Shown here: positions 11,972 to 19,585 of the stretch, in pieces
Position numbering within the stretch: position 1 is the stretch's first letter
How the letters are laid out: each line of letters opens with the position of its first letter
Source: Gemmatimonadota bacterium
Lineage (GTDB): Bacteria; Gemmatimonadota; Gemmatimonadetes; Gemmatimonadales; GWC2-71-9
Direction of reading: 5' to 3'
Length of the DNA stretch: 64,000 nt
NCBI GenBank assembly: GCA_040388535.1
Contig: JAZKBR010000004.1
Span: 186,001 to 250,000 of the forward strand
The notes under the pieces: model-generated
The model's database searches: none
Seen by the model: the letters and a program-made list of their open reading frames with translations, nothing else
Told to the model about the DNA's origin: nothing
Translations under genes and position numbers: made by a program

Positions 11972-12834
11972 AGCAATCCCAGCAACTGGTAACAGAACGC
12001 CGCAGTGGGAAGAATGACGTACAGGGAATCGAAGCGATCGAGCACGCCGCCGTGGCCCGGAATCAACGTCGAAGAATCCTTGACGCCGGCCTCGCGCTTG
12101 AAGAGTGATTCGGCGAGATCGCCAAGTTGGCCGACAACCGAGAGCGCGAGCGCCATCAGACACGCGGGCAGGATGCCGACTTCAATGCCCACACGAGGGA
12201 AGACCAGGTAGACAAAGAGCGGTGCAATCAGCACCCCGCCAGCAAGGCCGGCCACGCCGCCAGAGCGGGTCTTCCCGGGCGAGATGGTCGGTGCCATCTT
12301 CGGGCCGCCGAGCGCCCGGCCGCCGAACATCGCCGCGCTATCGCAGACCCAGGTGACAATCAGCGGGAAGAACACCATCGCCGTGCCGGCCCACGAGAAC
12401 GTCTCGAAGCGGCCGTGGCGGATGCCGATCAGGAACGACGGCAGCAGCCCCGTGTACGCGACCGCAAAGAGCGTGACCGCGACCGCACCGAGCGGCGCAT
12501 CCGTCGGGCCGCGACCGCGCAGTGCCACCGCCAGCAGCAGCAGCATCACGCCAGCACCGATGTAGGTCCAATGATGGGAAAGCCAGAGACCCGTCTCAGG
12601 GCGCGTGGTCGCAGCGTGAACCAGCAGCGGGCCCGCGGCGGCGAGCAGCAGCCCGGTGACCCGGAGCGGCCGGATCCCCTTCTTCTCGGCAATGTCGAAG
12701 AGCTCACGCGTGCCGAGAATGGCGATGGTGGCGACGAGCAAGGCGAGCGGCCAGCCACCCGCCCAGACCAGCAGCAATGCCAGCGGGATGGCCACGACAG
12801 CAAACAGGATGCGACGAACCAGGTTGTTATCCAT
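11968..12834 (-). CDS. cdsA: Phosphatidate cytidylyltransferase (CDP-diglyceride synthase)
   Basis: Makes CDP-diacylglycerol from CTP and phosphatidic acid at the inner membrane, the branch point for phospholipids. It is 288 residues with about eight hydrophobic helices and ends with the CdsA signature: GKTRSGGVAGL followed by GDLAESLFKREAGVKDSSTLIPGHGGVLDRFDSL. The CDSWAMFGGR-like segment (here CDSAAMFGGRALGGPK) is also present. It sits between uppS (8-nt gap) and dxr (GTGA overlap). Confidence 0.95.
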   Translation of the reverse strand: MDNNLVRRILFAVVAIPLALLLVWAGGWPLALLVATIAILGTRELFDIAEKKGIRPLRVTGLLLAAAGPLLVHAATTRPETGLWLSHHWTYIGAGVMLLLLAVALRGRGPTDAPLGAVAVTLFAVAYTGLLPSFLIGIRHGRFETFSWAGTAMVFFPLIVTWVCDSAAMFGGRALGGPKMAPTISPGKTRSGGVAGLAGGVLIAPLFVYLVFPRVGIEVGILPACLMALALSVVGQLGDLAESLFKREAGVKDSSTLIPGHGGVLDRFDSLYVILPTAAFCYQLLGLL

Positions 12835-12842
12835 CGGGAGCC

Positions 12843-13592
12843 TCAGGCGCTCACGCGTCCGAAGCGGCGATCGCGGCGCTGAAAGTCGAGGATGGCGACG
12901 AAGAGATCATCGCGGGTGAAATCTGGCCAGAGCACCGAGGTGACGTGGAATTCGGCGTAAGCGAGTTGCCAGAGCAGGAAGTTCGAGACCCGCATCTCGC
13001 CCGAGGTGCGAACGAGCAGATCGGGATCCGGCACATCGGCGGTGTAAAGCTCCGCGGCGAACTTCGACTCGTCAATATCGGCCGGGGCGAGCGTGCCGCT
13101 TTGTACCATCTCGGCAAGATGCTGCGCGGCCCGCACGATTTCGGCGCGCGCTCCATACGAGATGCAGATGTTGAAGGCGAGGTTGGTGCCCCCGGCCGTG
13201 GCGGCCTCGATGCGGTCGACGGCGGCGCGAGCCGGCGCCGACAGCCGGGCGATGTCACCGAGCATCCGGACGGCCACCCCGCGTTGACGCAGCTCTTCGG
13301 CTTCCTTGCCGACGAACTCTTCGAGCAAGGCCATGAGCGCGTCGATTTCTGCGGGAGGGCGCTGCCAGTTTTCCTGCGAGAAGGCGAAGATGGTGAGAAC
13401 GCGCACACCCGCGTGAAGGCATCCTTCCACGGTTTCGCGGACCGCGCCCATTCCTGCCTGATGCCCAGCCGACCGCGGCAGTCCACGCTCCTGCGCCCAG
13501 CGGCCATTGCCATCCATGATGATGGCAATATGCCGCGGGATGGCGCCGTGAAGGCGCACCTGTTCGAGAAGCGTGGCGTGCTCGCTGGTCAC
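12843..13592 (-). CDS. uppS: Isoprenyl (undecaprenyl) diphosphate synthase
   Basis: cis-Prenyltransferase that extends farnesyl diphosphate to the C55 carrier lipid used for peptidoglycan and O-antigen. It has 249 residues; the signature HIAIIMDGNGRWA holds the catalytic Asp27, followed by GHQAGMGAVRE, FAFSQENWQRP and the C-terminal DLLVRTSGEMRVSNFLLWQLAYAE. The ATG overlaps the frr stop by 4 nt. Its farnesyl substrate could come from the polyprenyl synthase at 42 kb. Confidence 0.96.
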   Translation of the reverse strand: MTSEHATLLEQVRLHGAIPRHIAIIMDGNGRWAQERGLPRSAGHQAGMGAVRETVEGCLHAGVRVLTIFAFSQENWQRPPAEIDALMALLEEFVGKEAEELRQRGVAVRMLGDIARLSAPARAAVDRIEAATAGGTNLAFNICISYGARAEIVRAAQHLAEMVQSGTLAPADIDESKFAAELYTADVPDPDLLVRTSGEMRVSNFLLWQLAYAEFHVTSVLWPDFTRDDLFVAILDFQRRDRRFGRVSA

Positions 13593-14140
13593 ACTTCGAG
13601 GATCTCGGCTTCCTTGGCCTTGAAGAGCTCCTCGATCTGCTTGATCGCCTCGTCGGTGTGCTTCTGCACATCCTTCTCGGCGCGGCTCTTCTCGTCCTCG
13701 GGCACCTTCTCGACCTTCTTGATCTTCCCCATGGCGTCAGTCCGCGCGCCGCGCACAGAGACGCGGCCTTCTTCCACGAGCTTGCCGCAGATCTTGACCA
13801 TCTCCTTGCGACGATCCTCGGAAAGCGCCGGCAGCGGCACGCGAATCACCCCGCCCTGCGGCTGCGGATTGAGTCCCATGTTCGCATCGCGGATGGCCTT
13901 GTCGATCGCGGCGGTCAGCCCCTTGTCGAAGGGCGTCACGGCCAGCATCCGTGGCTCCGGTGCGCTCACCATCGCCACCTGGTTCAGCGGCATCTGGGAG
14001 CCGTAGGCATCAACGCGAACCGAGTCGAGCATTCCCGGCGAGGCCTTGCCCGACCGGATGCCGCTCAGTTCACGCTTCGTGTTGTCGACGGCCTTCTGCA
14101 TCCCTTCGCGGGATGCCTTCACGATTTCGGCGAGTGTCAT
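13589..14140 (-). CDS. frr: Ribosome recycling factor
   Basis: Splits the post-termination ribosome together with EF-G. It is 183 residues with the standard three-helix-bundle sequence: the conserved region around SGIRSGKASPGMLD and PLPALSEDRRKEMVK, and a long C-terminal helix ending KQIEELFKAKEAEILEV. Coupled by ATGA both to pyrH upstream and uppS downstream. Confidence 0.97.
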   Translation of the reverse strand: MTLAEIVKASREGMQKAVDNTKRELSGIRSGKASPGMLDSVRVDAYGSQMPLNQVAMVSAPEPRMLAVTPFDKGLTAAIDKAIRDANMGLNPQPQGGVIRVPLPALSEDRRKEMVKICGKLVEEGRVSVRGARTDAMGKIKKVEKVPEDEKSRAEKDVQKHTDEAIKQIEELFKAKEAEILEV

Positions 14141-14847
14141 CGGACGAGAGTCCCGACCCGTTCGCCGCTCAGGGTACGAGCAATGGCGCCGGGCTGATTG
14201 ATGTTGAAGACGACGATCGGCAACGCATTGGCCTGGCAGAGCCCGAAGGCATTGGCATCCATCACGGCGTATCCATTGACGAGCGCGTCCTGGAAGGTGA
14301 GCTCGGTCAACAGGGTAGCATCGGCGTTCTTGCGCGGATCGGAAGTGTAGATGCCGTCGACGTTGGTCGCCTTGAGCACGACCTCCGCGTCCATCTCCAG
14401 GGCCCGCAGCACCGCAGCCGTATCCGTCGAGAAGTAGGGGTTGCCGGTGCCACCGGCGAAGATCACGATGCGGCCCTTTTCGAGGTGGCGCATCATCCGG
14501 CGACGGATGTAGGGCTCGGCCAGCGATTCCATGCGGATCGCGGTGAGCACCCGGGTCTCGACGCCCATCGTCTCGAGGACATTCTGCAGCGCCAGCGCGT
14601 TGATGACGGTGGCGAGCATTCCCATATAGTCGGCCGAGACTCGATCGAGTCCTTCGCGACTCGCGGTGGCCCCGCGAACGATATTGCCGCCGCCGACCAC
14701 GAGGCCGAGCGAGACACCCATCGTGCTGACCTGCTTGATCTCTTCGGCGAGTGCCTCGACTACGGCGTAGTCGAGGCCCCCGTCCTTGTCCCCGGCCAGC
14801 GCCTCACCGGAGAGCTTCAGAAGAGCCCGGCGGTAGGCGACTGGCAT
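14137..14847 (-). CDS. pyrH: UMP kinase
   Basis: Phosphorylates UMP to UDP in pyrimidine nucleotide synthesis; hexameric amino-acid-kinase fold. It has 236 residues with RRALLKLSGEAL at the start, VVGGGNIVRG for substrate binding, FAGGTGNPYFSTDTAA for nucleotide binding and VLKATNVDGIYTSDPRKNADAT near the C-terminal third. Its ATG overlaps the tsf stop by 1 nt (TGATG). Confidence 0.97.
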   Translation of the reverse strand: MPVAYRRALLKLSGEALAGDKDGGLDYAVVEALAEEIKQVSTMGVSLGLVVGGGNIVRGATASREGLDRVSADYMGMLATVINALALQNVLETMGVETRVLTAIRMESLAEPYIRRRMMRHLEKGRIVIFAGGTGNPYFSTDTAAVLRALEMDAEVVLKATNVDGIYTSDPRKNADATLLTELTFQDALVNGYAVMDANAFGLCQANALPIVVFNINQPGAIARTLSGERVGTLVR

Positions 14848-15701
14848 CAGGCGGCCTCGCCGACCTTGAAGCGAGCGAAGCGAACCACCTTGGCGCCAGA
14901 GAGCTTTGCCACCAGGGCGCCGATCGTCACCGATTCATCCTTCACGAACGGCTGCTCGAGCAGGGCGCGCTCCTGGGCGAACTTCTTCACCTTGCCGTCG
15001 ACGATCTTGGCGCGAATCGCCTCAGGCTTCCCTTCCGCCGCGACCTGCTCCTCGGCAATGCGACGTTCGCGGTCGAGCGTCTCGGCCGGGATGTCTTCCA
15101 TCGCGACGGCAACCGGATCGGCCGACGCCACGTGCAGTGCAATTTCGCGAGCCAGCGCGAGGGCCGGTTCGCCAGTCGCGCCGGAGAGCTCGACCAGCAC
15201 GCCGACCTGGCTGTTGTGGTGACGGTACTCGCCGACCACGCCGCCCGCGACGCCGAACTTGACCACCTGCTTCACGGTCATCGCTTCGCCGGTCTTGCCC
15301 GAGGCGAGCTTGACGACTTCGTCGATGCTCTTGCCGTCGAGCGTCTCCGCGAGGAAAGCCTCATGGGTGACGCTCACCGGGCTCTTCGCCTGGGCGTGCA
15401 TCACCAGCTGCTTCGCGAGTGACTGGAAGTCCTCGTTGCGCGCGACGAAGTCGGTCTCGCAGTTGAGCTCGACCATCGCGCCGGTCGAACCATCGGCGGC
15501 GGTCTCGATCACGACGAGTCCCTGCGAGGCATCACGCCCGGCGCGCTTCTCGGCCTTGGCGATGCCCTTCTTCCGCAGCAGCTCAGAGGCCAGCGACATG
15601 TCGCCATTCGCCTCTTCGAGGGCCTTCTTGCAATCCATCATCCCGGCGCCAGTACGCGCGCGGAGCGCGGAGATGTCCTTGGTGTTGATCGTCATTGACA
15701 T
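14847..15701 (-). CDS. tsf: Translation elongation factor Ts
   Basis: Nucleotide-exchange factor for EF-Tu. It has 284 residues: the N-terminal UBA-like domain (ISALRARTGAGMMDCKKALEEANGD) and then two dimerisation subdomains containing LNCETDFVARNEDF and MHVASADPVAV-like LHVASADPVAVAMEDIP. The start may be the ATG at 15701 or the second ATG two codons later. It follows rpsB in the usual rpsB-tsf-pyrH-frr order. Confidence 0.97.
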   Translation of the reverse strand: MSMTINTKDISALRARTGAGMMDCKKALEEANGDMSLASELLRKKGIAKAEKRAGRDASQGLVVIETAADGSTGAMVELNCETDFVARNEDFQSLAKQLVMHAQAKSPVSVTHEAFLAETLDGKSIDEVVKLASGKTGEAMTVKQVVKFGVAGGVVGEYRHHNSQVGVLVELSGATGEPALALAREIALHVASADPVAVAMEDIPAETLDRERRIAEEQVAAEGKPEAIRAKIVDGKVKKFAQERALLEQPFVKDESVTIGALVAKLSGAKVVRFARFKVGEAA

Positions 15702-15785
15702 GTACGCTGCCTGAAGTGTCTGGTTCCGTGTGTGAAACCGCCGCCCGGGGCCCTGAAGCCCGACAGGCGGCGGAGTGACGCAAGC

Positions 15786-15803
15786 CCGGGAAAACCTTCC
15801 CGG
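15786..15803 (-). other. Stem-loop immediately after the rpsB stop, in the rpsB-tsf gap
   Basis: CCGGGAA (15786-15792) and TTCCCGG (15797-15803) form a perfect 7-bp stem with a 4-nt loop touching the rpsB TGA. A second possible stem, CCGCCGCC with GGCGGCGG, lies further into the same gap (around 15739-15774). No U-run follows either, so an mRNA stabiliser or weak attenuator adjusting the rpsB:tsf ratio is more likely than a full terminator. Confidence 0.45.
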
Positions 15804-16670
15804 TCAGGCGCCGGCGTCGCCCGGCGCTGCCGGATCGTGCTTCAACCGCGCGGCGATCGCCTCGGGGCGCGCCTTCCGCTTGCGGCGGGGGCGGCGCTTC
15901 TTGCGATCTTCGTCGGTCGCACCATCACCATCGCCAGCCGAGTAGGTCTCGTTGTCGTCATCGCCACCGGCGACTTCGCGGACCGGCATCGCCATGCGGG
16001 CTTCGCGGATCGCGTCGCAGAGCGCCGACGTGATCAGCGACACCGAGCGGATGGCGTCGTCGTTGCCCGGGATCGGCACCGTGATGGTGTCGGGGTCGGC
16101 GTTGGTGTCGACAATGGCCACGACCGGGATGCCGAGACGATTGGCTTCCTGGATCGCGATCTTTTCCTTCTTGGCGTCGACGATGAAGAGCGCGCCCGGC
16201 AGGCGGGTCATCATCTTGATCCCTTCGAGGTTGCGGGAGAGCTTCTCGCGTTCACGCGAGAACAGCAGCTGCTCCTTCTTGGTGTAGTTCTCGAAGTCGC
16301 CCTCGGCGGCACCCTGCTCGAGGTCGCGGAGACGCTTGATCTGCTTCTTGATCGTCTGGAAGTTCGTGAGGGTACCGCCGAGCCAGCGCTCGTTGACCCA
16401 GTGACACGATGCATTGCGTGCTTCGGCCTCGACGACGGCCTTGAGCTGACGCTTGGTGCAGACGAAGAGAATGTTCTCGCCCTTGAGCGCGATGGAGCGG
16501 ACCAGTTCGGTCGCCATCGTGAGCTGCTTCAGGGTCTTCTGGAGGTCGATGAGATAAATGCCCGACCGCTCGGCGAAGATGAACTTGCGCATCTTCGGAT
16601 TCCAGCGACGAGTCTGGTGACCGAAATGCGTGCCGGCGTCGAGCAGTTCCTGCAGGGTTGGCATAGCCAT
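15804..16670 (-). CDS. rpsB: 30S ribosomal protein S2
   Basis: Small-subunit surface protein assembled late. The start is the ATG at 16670 (MAMPTLQELLDAGTHFGHQTRRWNP), with AAGGAG 12 nt upstream; the frame stays open further but without S2 similarity. Core blocks include SGIYLIDLQKTL, RWLGGTLTNFQT, PGALFIVDAKKE and IPVVAIVDTNADPD. At 288 residues it is longer than the usual 230-260: after the S2 core come an acidic run (GGDDDNETYSAGDGDGATDED) and then a very basic run (RKKRRPRRKRKARP). Confidence 0.96.
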   Translation of the reverse strand: MAMPTLQELLDAGTHFGHQTRRWNPKMRKFIFAERSGIYLIDLQKTLKQLTMATELVRSIALKGENILFVCTKRQLKAVVEAEARNASCHWVNERWLGGTLTNFQTIKKQIKRLRDLEQGAAEGDFENYTKKEQLLFSREREKLSRNLEGIKMMTRLPGALFIVDAKKEKIAIQEANRLGIPVVAIVDTNADPDTITVPIPGNDDAIRSVSLITSALCDAIREARMAMPVREVAGGDDDNETYSAGDGDGATDEDRKKRRPRRKRKARPEAIAARLKHDPAAPGDAGA

Positions 16671-16850
16671 GAGTACAGACAGCTCCTTGGTGGTTAATGC
16701 TACCGCCTCCGTCATCTGCCGTTGCGACCCCGGAGGGCACCCGCATTGGCATCGGGAGGCGTGCGTCGTCGCGAACCAAAGTGGTGCGCGCGTGTCGTGC
16801 GTTGGCCGTTCACCGTCGGCCCGCGGGGGAGGTTCTCCCGGAACATCTCT

Positions 16851-16884
16851 CGGCGCCCGAATCCGGGCGCCGCGAGCGGCGCCC
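16851..16884. other. Two overlapping, mutually exclusive hairpins between rpsI and rpsB
   Basis: The arm at 16864-16872 can pair either with 16851-16859 (CGGCGCCCG/CGGGCGCCG, 9 bp, loop AATC) or, over 16865-16872, with 16877-16884 (8 bp, loop CGAG). Both stems are perfect. They lie 24 nt past the rpsI stop in the 237-bp gap before rpsB; the remainder of the gap shows no gene. No U-run follows, so whether this is a terminator, a switch in the rpsB leader, or a simple palindrome cluster is open. Confidence 0.55.
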
Positions 16885-16907
16885 TTACATGGGCACCGCG
16901 GAAGCGA

Positions 16908-17306
16908 CTAGCGCTTCGAGAACTGGAACTTCTTGCGGGCGCCAGGCTGGCCCGGCTTCTTGCGCTCGACGGCGCGCGGATCGCGCGTCAGGAGCCCAGC
17001 CGTGCGGAGCTTGGGGCGGTGCGCTTCATCAGCGTTGCAGAGGGCGCGCGCAATCGCGTGCCGCATCGCGCCGGCCTGGCCGCTCATCCCGCCGCCATCG
17101 ACGTGCGCCTTGACGTCGAACGCGCCGAGCGTGTCGGTGGCCGTGAACGACTGCTGGATGTGCTGCACCAGCGACGGACGCGGGAAGTAATCGCCGAGGG
17201 TACGGCCGTTGACATCCCACTTGCCGGTGCCGGGCGTGATGTAGACGCGCGCGACGCTCGTCTTGCGGCGGCCGACGGCCTGCCAGCGGAGCGAATCAGA
17301 ACTCAT
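16908..17306 (-). CDS. rpsI: 30S ribosomal protein S9
   Basis: Small-subunit head protein whose C-terminal tail reaches the P-site tRNA. It has 132 residues with the S9 pattern: AVGRRKTSVARVYITPGTGKWDVNGR, GGGMSGQAGAMRHAIARAL and the basic tail ending ARKKFQFSKR (invariant terminal Lys-Arg). TGATG overlap with rplM, the universal rplM-rpsI pair. Confidence 0.97.
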   Translation of the reverse strand: MSSDSLRWQAVGRRKTSVARVYITPGTGKWDVNGRTLGDYFPRPSLVQHIQQSFTATDTLGAFDVKAHVDGGGMSGQAGAMRHAIARALCNADEAHRPKLRTAGLLTRDPRAVERKKPGQPGARKKFQFSKR

Positions 17307-17755
17307 CAGTTGGCCTTCGCGTGAGCGACGGTGAGGGTCTTCGGCGTCTGCGCCTCGTGCGGATGCTCAGCGCCGCCATAGACCTTCAGCTTGGTGCGCA
17401 GCTTCTGCTTGGCGAGCGAGTTCTTCGGCAGCATGCCGAAGACGGCCTTTTCAATCACGCGGTCAGGATGCTTTGCGAGCACTTCCTGCGCAGGCGTGTG
17501 GGTGTCGTGACCCATGTAGCCGGTGTGACGGAAGTAGGTCTTCTGGCTCAGCTTGCGGCCGGTGAGCTTGACCTTGGACGCATTGAGCACGATGACGAAA
17601 TCGCCACCGTCCATATGCGGCGTGAAGGTCGGCTTGTGCTTGCCGCGAATAATCTGGGCCACCGTGCTGGCCAGACGGCCGAGGGGCACGTCGGTCGCAT
17701 CGACCACGTGCCAGTCGTGCTGCAGATCGCCAGCCTTGGCGGTATACGTCTTCAT
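17306..17755 (-). CDS. rplM: 50S ribosomal protein L13
   Basis: Early-assembly large-subunit protein. From the ATG at 17755 (MKTYTAKAGDLQHDWHVVDA) it has 149 residues, with blocks GRLASTVAQIIRGKHKPTFTPHMD, KKTYFRHTGYMG-like SQKTYFRHTGYMGHDTH and AVFGMLPKNSLAKQKLRTKLKVY. A GTG six codons upstream is also in frame but less likely; GGATGGAAG before the ATG can serve as ribosome-binding site. Confidence 0.97.
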   Translation of the reverse strand: MKTYTAKAGDLQHDWHVVDATDVPLGRLASTVAQIIRGKHKPTFTPHMDGGDFVIVLNASKVKLTGRKLSQKTYFRHTGYMGHDTHTPAQEVLAKHPDRVIEKAVFGMLPKNSLAKQKLRTKLKVYGGAEHPHEAQTPKTLTVAHAKAN

Positions 17756-17810
17756 CGAGTCGCTTCCATCCACCGGGACGTCAAAAAACCACTTCGGACA
17801 CAGACACGAA

Positions 17811-17839
17811 AGCTAAGCCCCTGTAACGGGTTGGGTCAA
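17811..17839 (-). promoter_or_regulatory. Probable sigma70 promoter of rplM-rpsI
   Basis: On the minus strand TTGACC (17834-17839), a 17-nt spacer and TTAGCT (17811-17816), 56 nt upstream of the rplM ATG. Confidence 0.55.
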
Positions 17840-17856
17840 GCGGAGGGGGGCGAAAT

Positions 17857-17872
17857 GGCCCCCGACGGGGCC
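17857..17872 (-). terminator. Short GC hairpin after the glycosidase gene
   Basis: GGCCCC (17857-17862) / GGGGCC (17867-17872), 6-bp stem with loop CGAC, followed on the minus strand by ATTTCG. It lies 8 nt past the end of the six-gene carboxylase operon and before the rplM promoter. Weak because the U-run is short. Confidence 0.4.
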
Positions 17873-17879
17873 CGGAAGG

Positions 17880-19088
17880 CTAGTGCGGGCGGGGCCGGCG
17901 GGATGGAGGAGGCGGCGGCCCCTGCACCACCAGGAGGGCATTCCCGACGGTCCGGGGTCCGCCGGCATCGGAGGGGCGGTTCACCACCTCGCCTGCGACC
18001 ACCAGAGTCGTCGACCCACCGCCATCCAGGTTGACCGCCTCGAACGCCCCCAAGGTCAGCATCAGCTGGGAGAGCTCCATCAGATCCATCCCGGCGCTGC
18101 CCGGTTGGCGCCCGTCTACGGTCACCAGGAGCAGGGTGGTGCTGTCGCGGGTAAAGCCAATCGCGCTCCTGGGGTGACGCAGCCGGAGGTTGGCGTTGGT
18201 CCCCTCGGCGTCGGCAAGGGCGGTGTCAGCGATCCCCTTGCCGTGGACCACCAGTCGGGGCAGCCCACCTACCAGCGTCGCCAGCTTCCCCCGATCAGGC
18301 AAAACCGAGGCGAGGAAGCGGACGGGCGTCCCGGGGGGCCCAAGCGCGACGAGACGATTCCGGGCGGTCGCGCCACCGACCAGGACCGCCCTCCCCGCCA
18401 ATGAACTTCCGCCCCCCGAGCGGACAGTGTCCGCCACCTGGAAGAGCACCGTGTCCCCGGGATGGCCGACCGGAGTGAGCGGCACATCGAAAAGGACTCG
18501 CCCGGCGCTGTCTCGCGGGGTGCTGGCCCCGTACCGCTGGGTGAAGAGCGTGACCCCGTCGGCGCCGGGTGCGGCATTCAGTCCATCAAGCGCGAACTCC
18601 GGATATCGGCGTGAGGAAACCGTACCGACCCAGCTGAACCGCTCGATCAGCGGTCGGCCCGCTTGAGTGAGCGCAAACTGGGAGTGACTCGGTGCAGCGG
18701 TTGGCCAGGCACGAAGCCCGCGCCACCAATTCCCTTCGACCACGAAGTTATTGATCGGCGCGCCATCCGAGAGCTGGAAAAAGTCGGCGTTGATCGCCGC
18801 GAGAACCTGTTCCCCGTCCCGCTGGTGGCGTGCGGCGATCTCAGCCACGGTCTCGCGGCCGAGAAAGGTGTCCTTGGCGTGCGCGGCCTGCACCGCCAGG
18901 CCAGGCGTGTCGAGACGGACCGTGACCACATTGATGTTCCACGGGACGCTGTTCACGACCAGGCGGCGGTGCGTCACCCCCGGTGCGACCTGCCGGGTGA
19001 AGGTGGAGTCAAAGGTCTGCGCGCGCAGTGCGGCAGGCGAGGTCAACACGCCCAGCACCGACCAGCGCCACACCGCATGCCATGTCAC
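17880..19088 (-). CDS. Exported phosphodiester glycosidase family (NAGPA-domain) protein
   Basis: Secreted protein of 402 residues with a signal peptide (about 1-24, hydrophobic VLGVLTSPAALRAQ). The C-terminal half carries the NAGPA pattern: IGFTRDSTTLLLVTVDGR and the closing VNLDGGGSTTLVV..GEVVNRPSD..GPRTVGNALLV. Earlier, AAINADFFQLSDGAPINNFVVEG matches the N-terminal lobe. Family members remove GlcNAc linked through phosphodiesters, and some act on cell-wall glycans; the substrate here is unknown. Last gene of the coupled carboxylase run (ATGA overlap with the biotin carrier gene). The proline-rich end (PPPPPSRRPRPH) is not part of the domain. Confidence 0.85.
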   Translation of the reverse strand: MTWHAVWRWSVLGVLTSPAALRAQTFDSTFTRQVAPGVTHRRLVVNSVPWNINVVTVRLDTPGLAVQAAHAKDTFLGRETVAEIAARHQRDGEQVLAAINADFFQLSDGAPINNFVVEGNWWRGLRAWPTAAPSHSQFALTQAGRPLIERFSWVGTVSSRRYPEFALDGLNAAPGADGVTLFTQRYGASTPRDSAGRVLFDVPLTPVGHPGDTVLFQVADTVRSGGGSSLAGRAVLVGGATARNRLVALGPPGTPVRFLASVLPDRGKLATLVGGLPRLVVHGKGIADTALADAEGTNANLRLRHPRSAIGFTRDSTTLLLVTVDGRQPGSAGMDLMELSQLMLTLGAFEAVNLDGGGSTTLVVAGEVVNRPSDAGGPRTVGNALLVVQGPPPPPSRRPRPH

Positions 19089-19585
19089 GGAACCAGTTCG
19101 AGCAGGACCTGACCTTTCTCGACGGCCTGCCCGGCCGCGACGCGGATGCCACGCACCGTCCCGGCCGCGGGCGCCTTGAGCTCATTCTCCATCTTCATCG
19201 CTTCGAGAACCACGAGGCCAGCGCCGGCCGCCACCACGTCGCCCTCGCTCACGGCGATGCGCACCACGAGGCCGGGCATCGGTGCCTTCAGCACTCCCCC
19301 GCTAGTGGCGCTCTTCCCCGCTCCCGCGAGCGAGCGGATATGCCGACTGCGTTCGTCTTCAATGCCTACGTCACGCACCGCACCACGGTCGACCAGCCGC
19401 CACATGCCGTCCTCGAAGCCATCGACGGCGAGTGCGTGGGAACGACCGGCGATCGTGAGGCGGACTTCGGGAGAACCGGGCACACGCAGCAGTTGCACCG
19501 GCATCACCGTGCCATCGACCGTGGCATGATCGCCATCGAGGTCGACCGTGAGTTCGCGTCCACCGATGCTGACAAAGTATTTCAC
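19085..19585 (-). CDS. Biotin carboxyl carrier subunit of an acyl-CoA carboxylase
   Basis: Carries biotin between the carboxylase and carboxyltransferase subunits. It has 166 residues; the C-terminal biotinyl domain (about 98-166) contains EAMKMEN with the biotinylated Lys131, preceded by LKAPMPGLVVRIAVSEGDVV, which is the propionyl/acyl-CoA carboxylase type rather than the AccB type. The N-terminal 90 residues form a small beta-rich region like the spacer seen in methylcrotonyl/propionyl carboxylase alpha subunits, so this looks like a split alpha subunit. ATGA overlaps on both sides. Confidence 0.9.
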   Translation of the reverse strand: MKYFVSIGGRELTVDLDGDHATVDGTVMPVQLLRVPGSPEVRLTIAGRSHALAVDGFEDGMWRLVDRGAVRDVGIEDERSRHIRSLAGAGKSATSGGVLKAPMPGLVVRIAVSEGDVVAAGAGLVVLEAMKMENELKAPAAGTVRGIRVAAGQAVEKGQVLLELVP

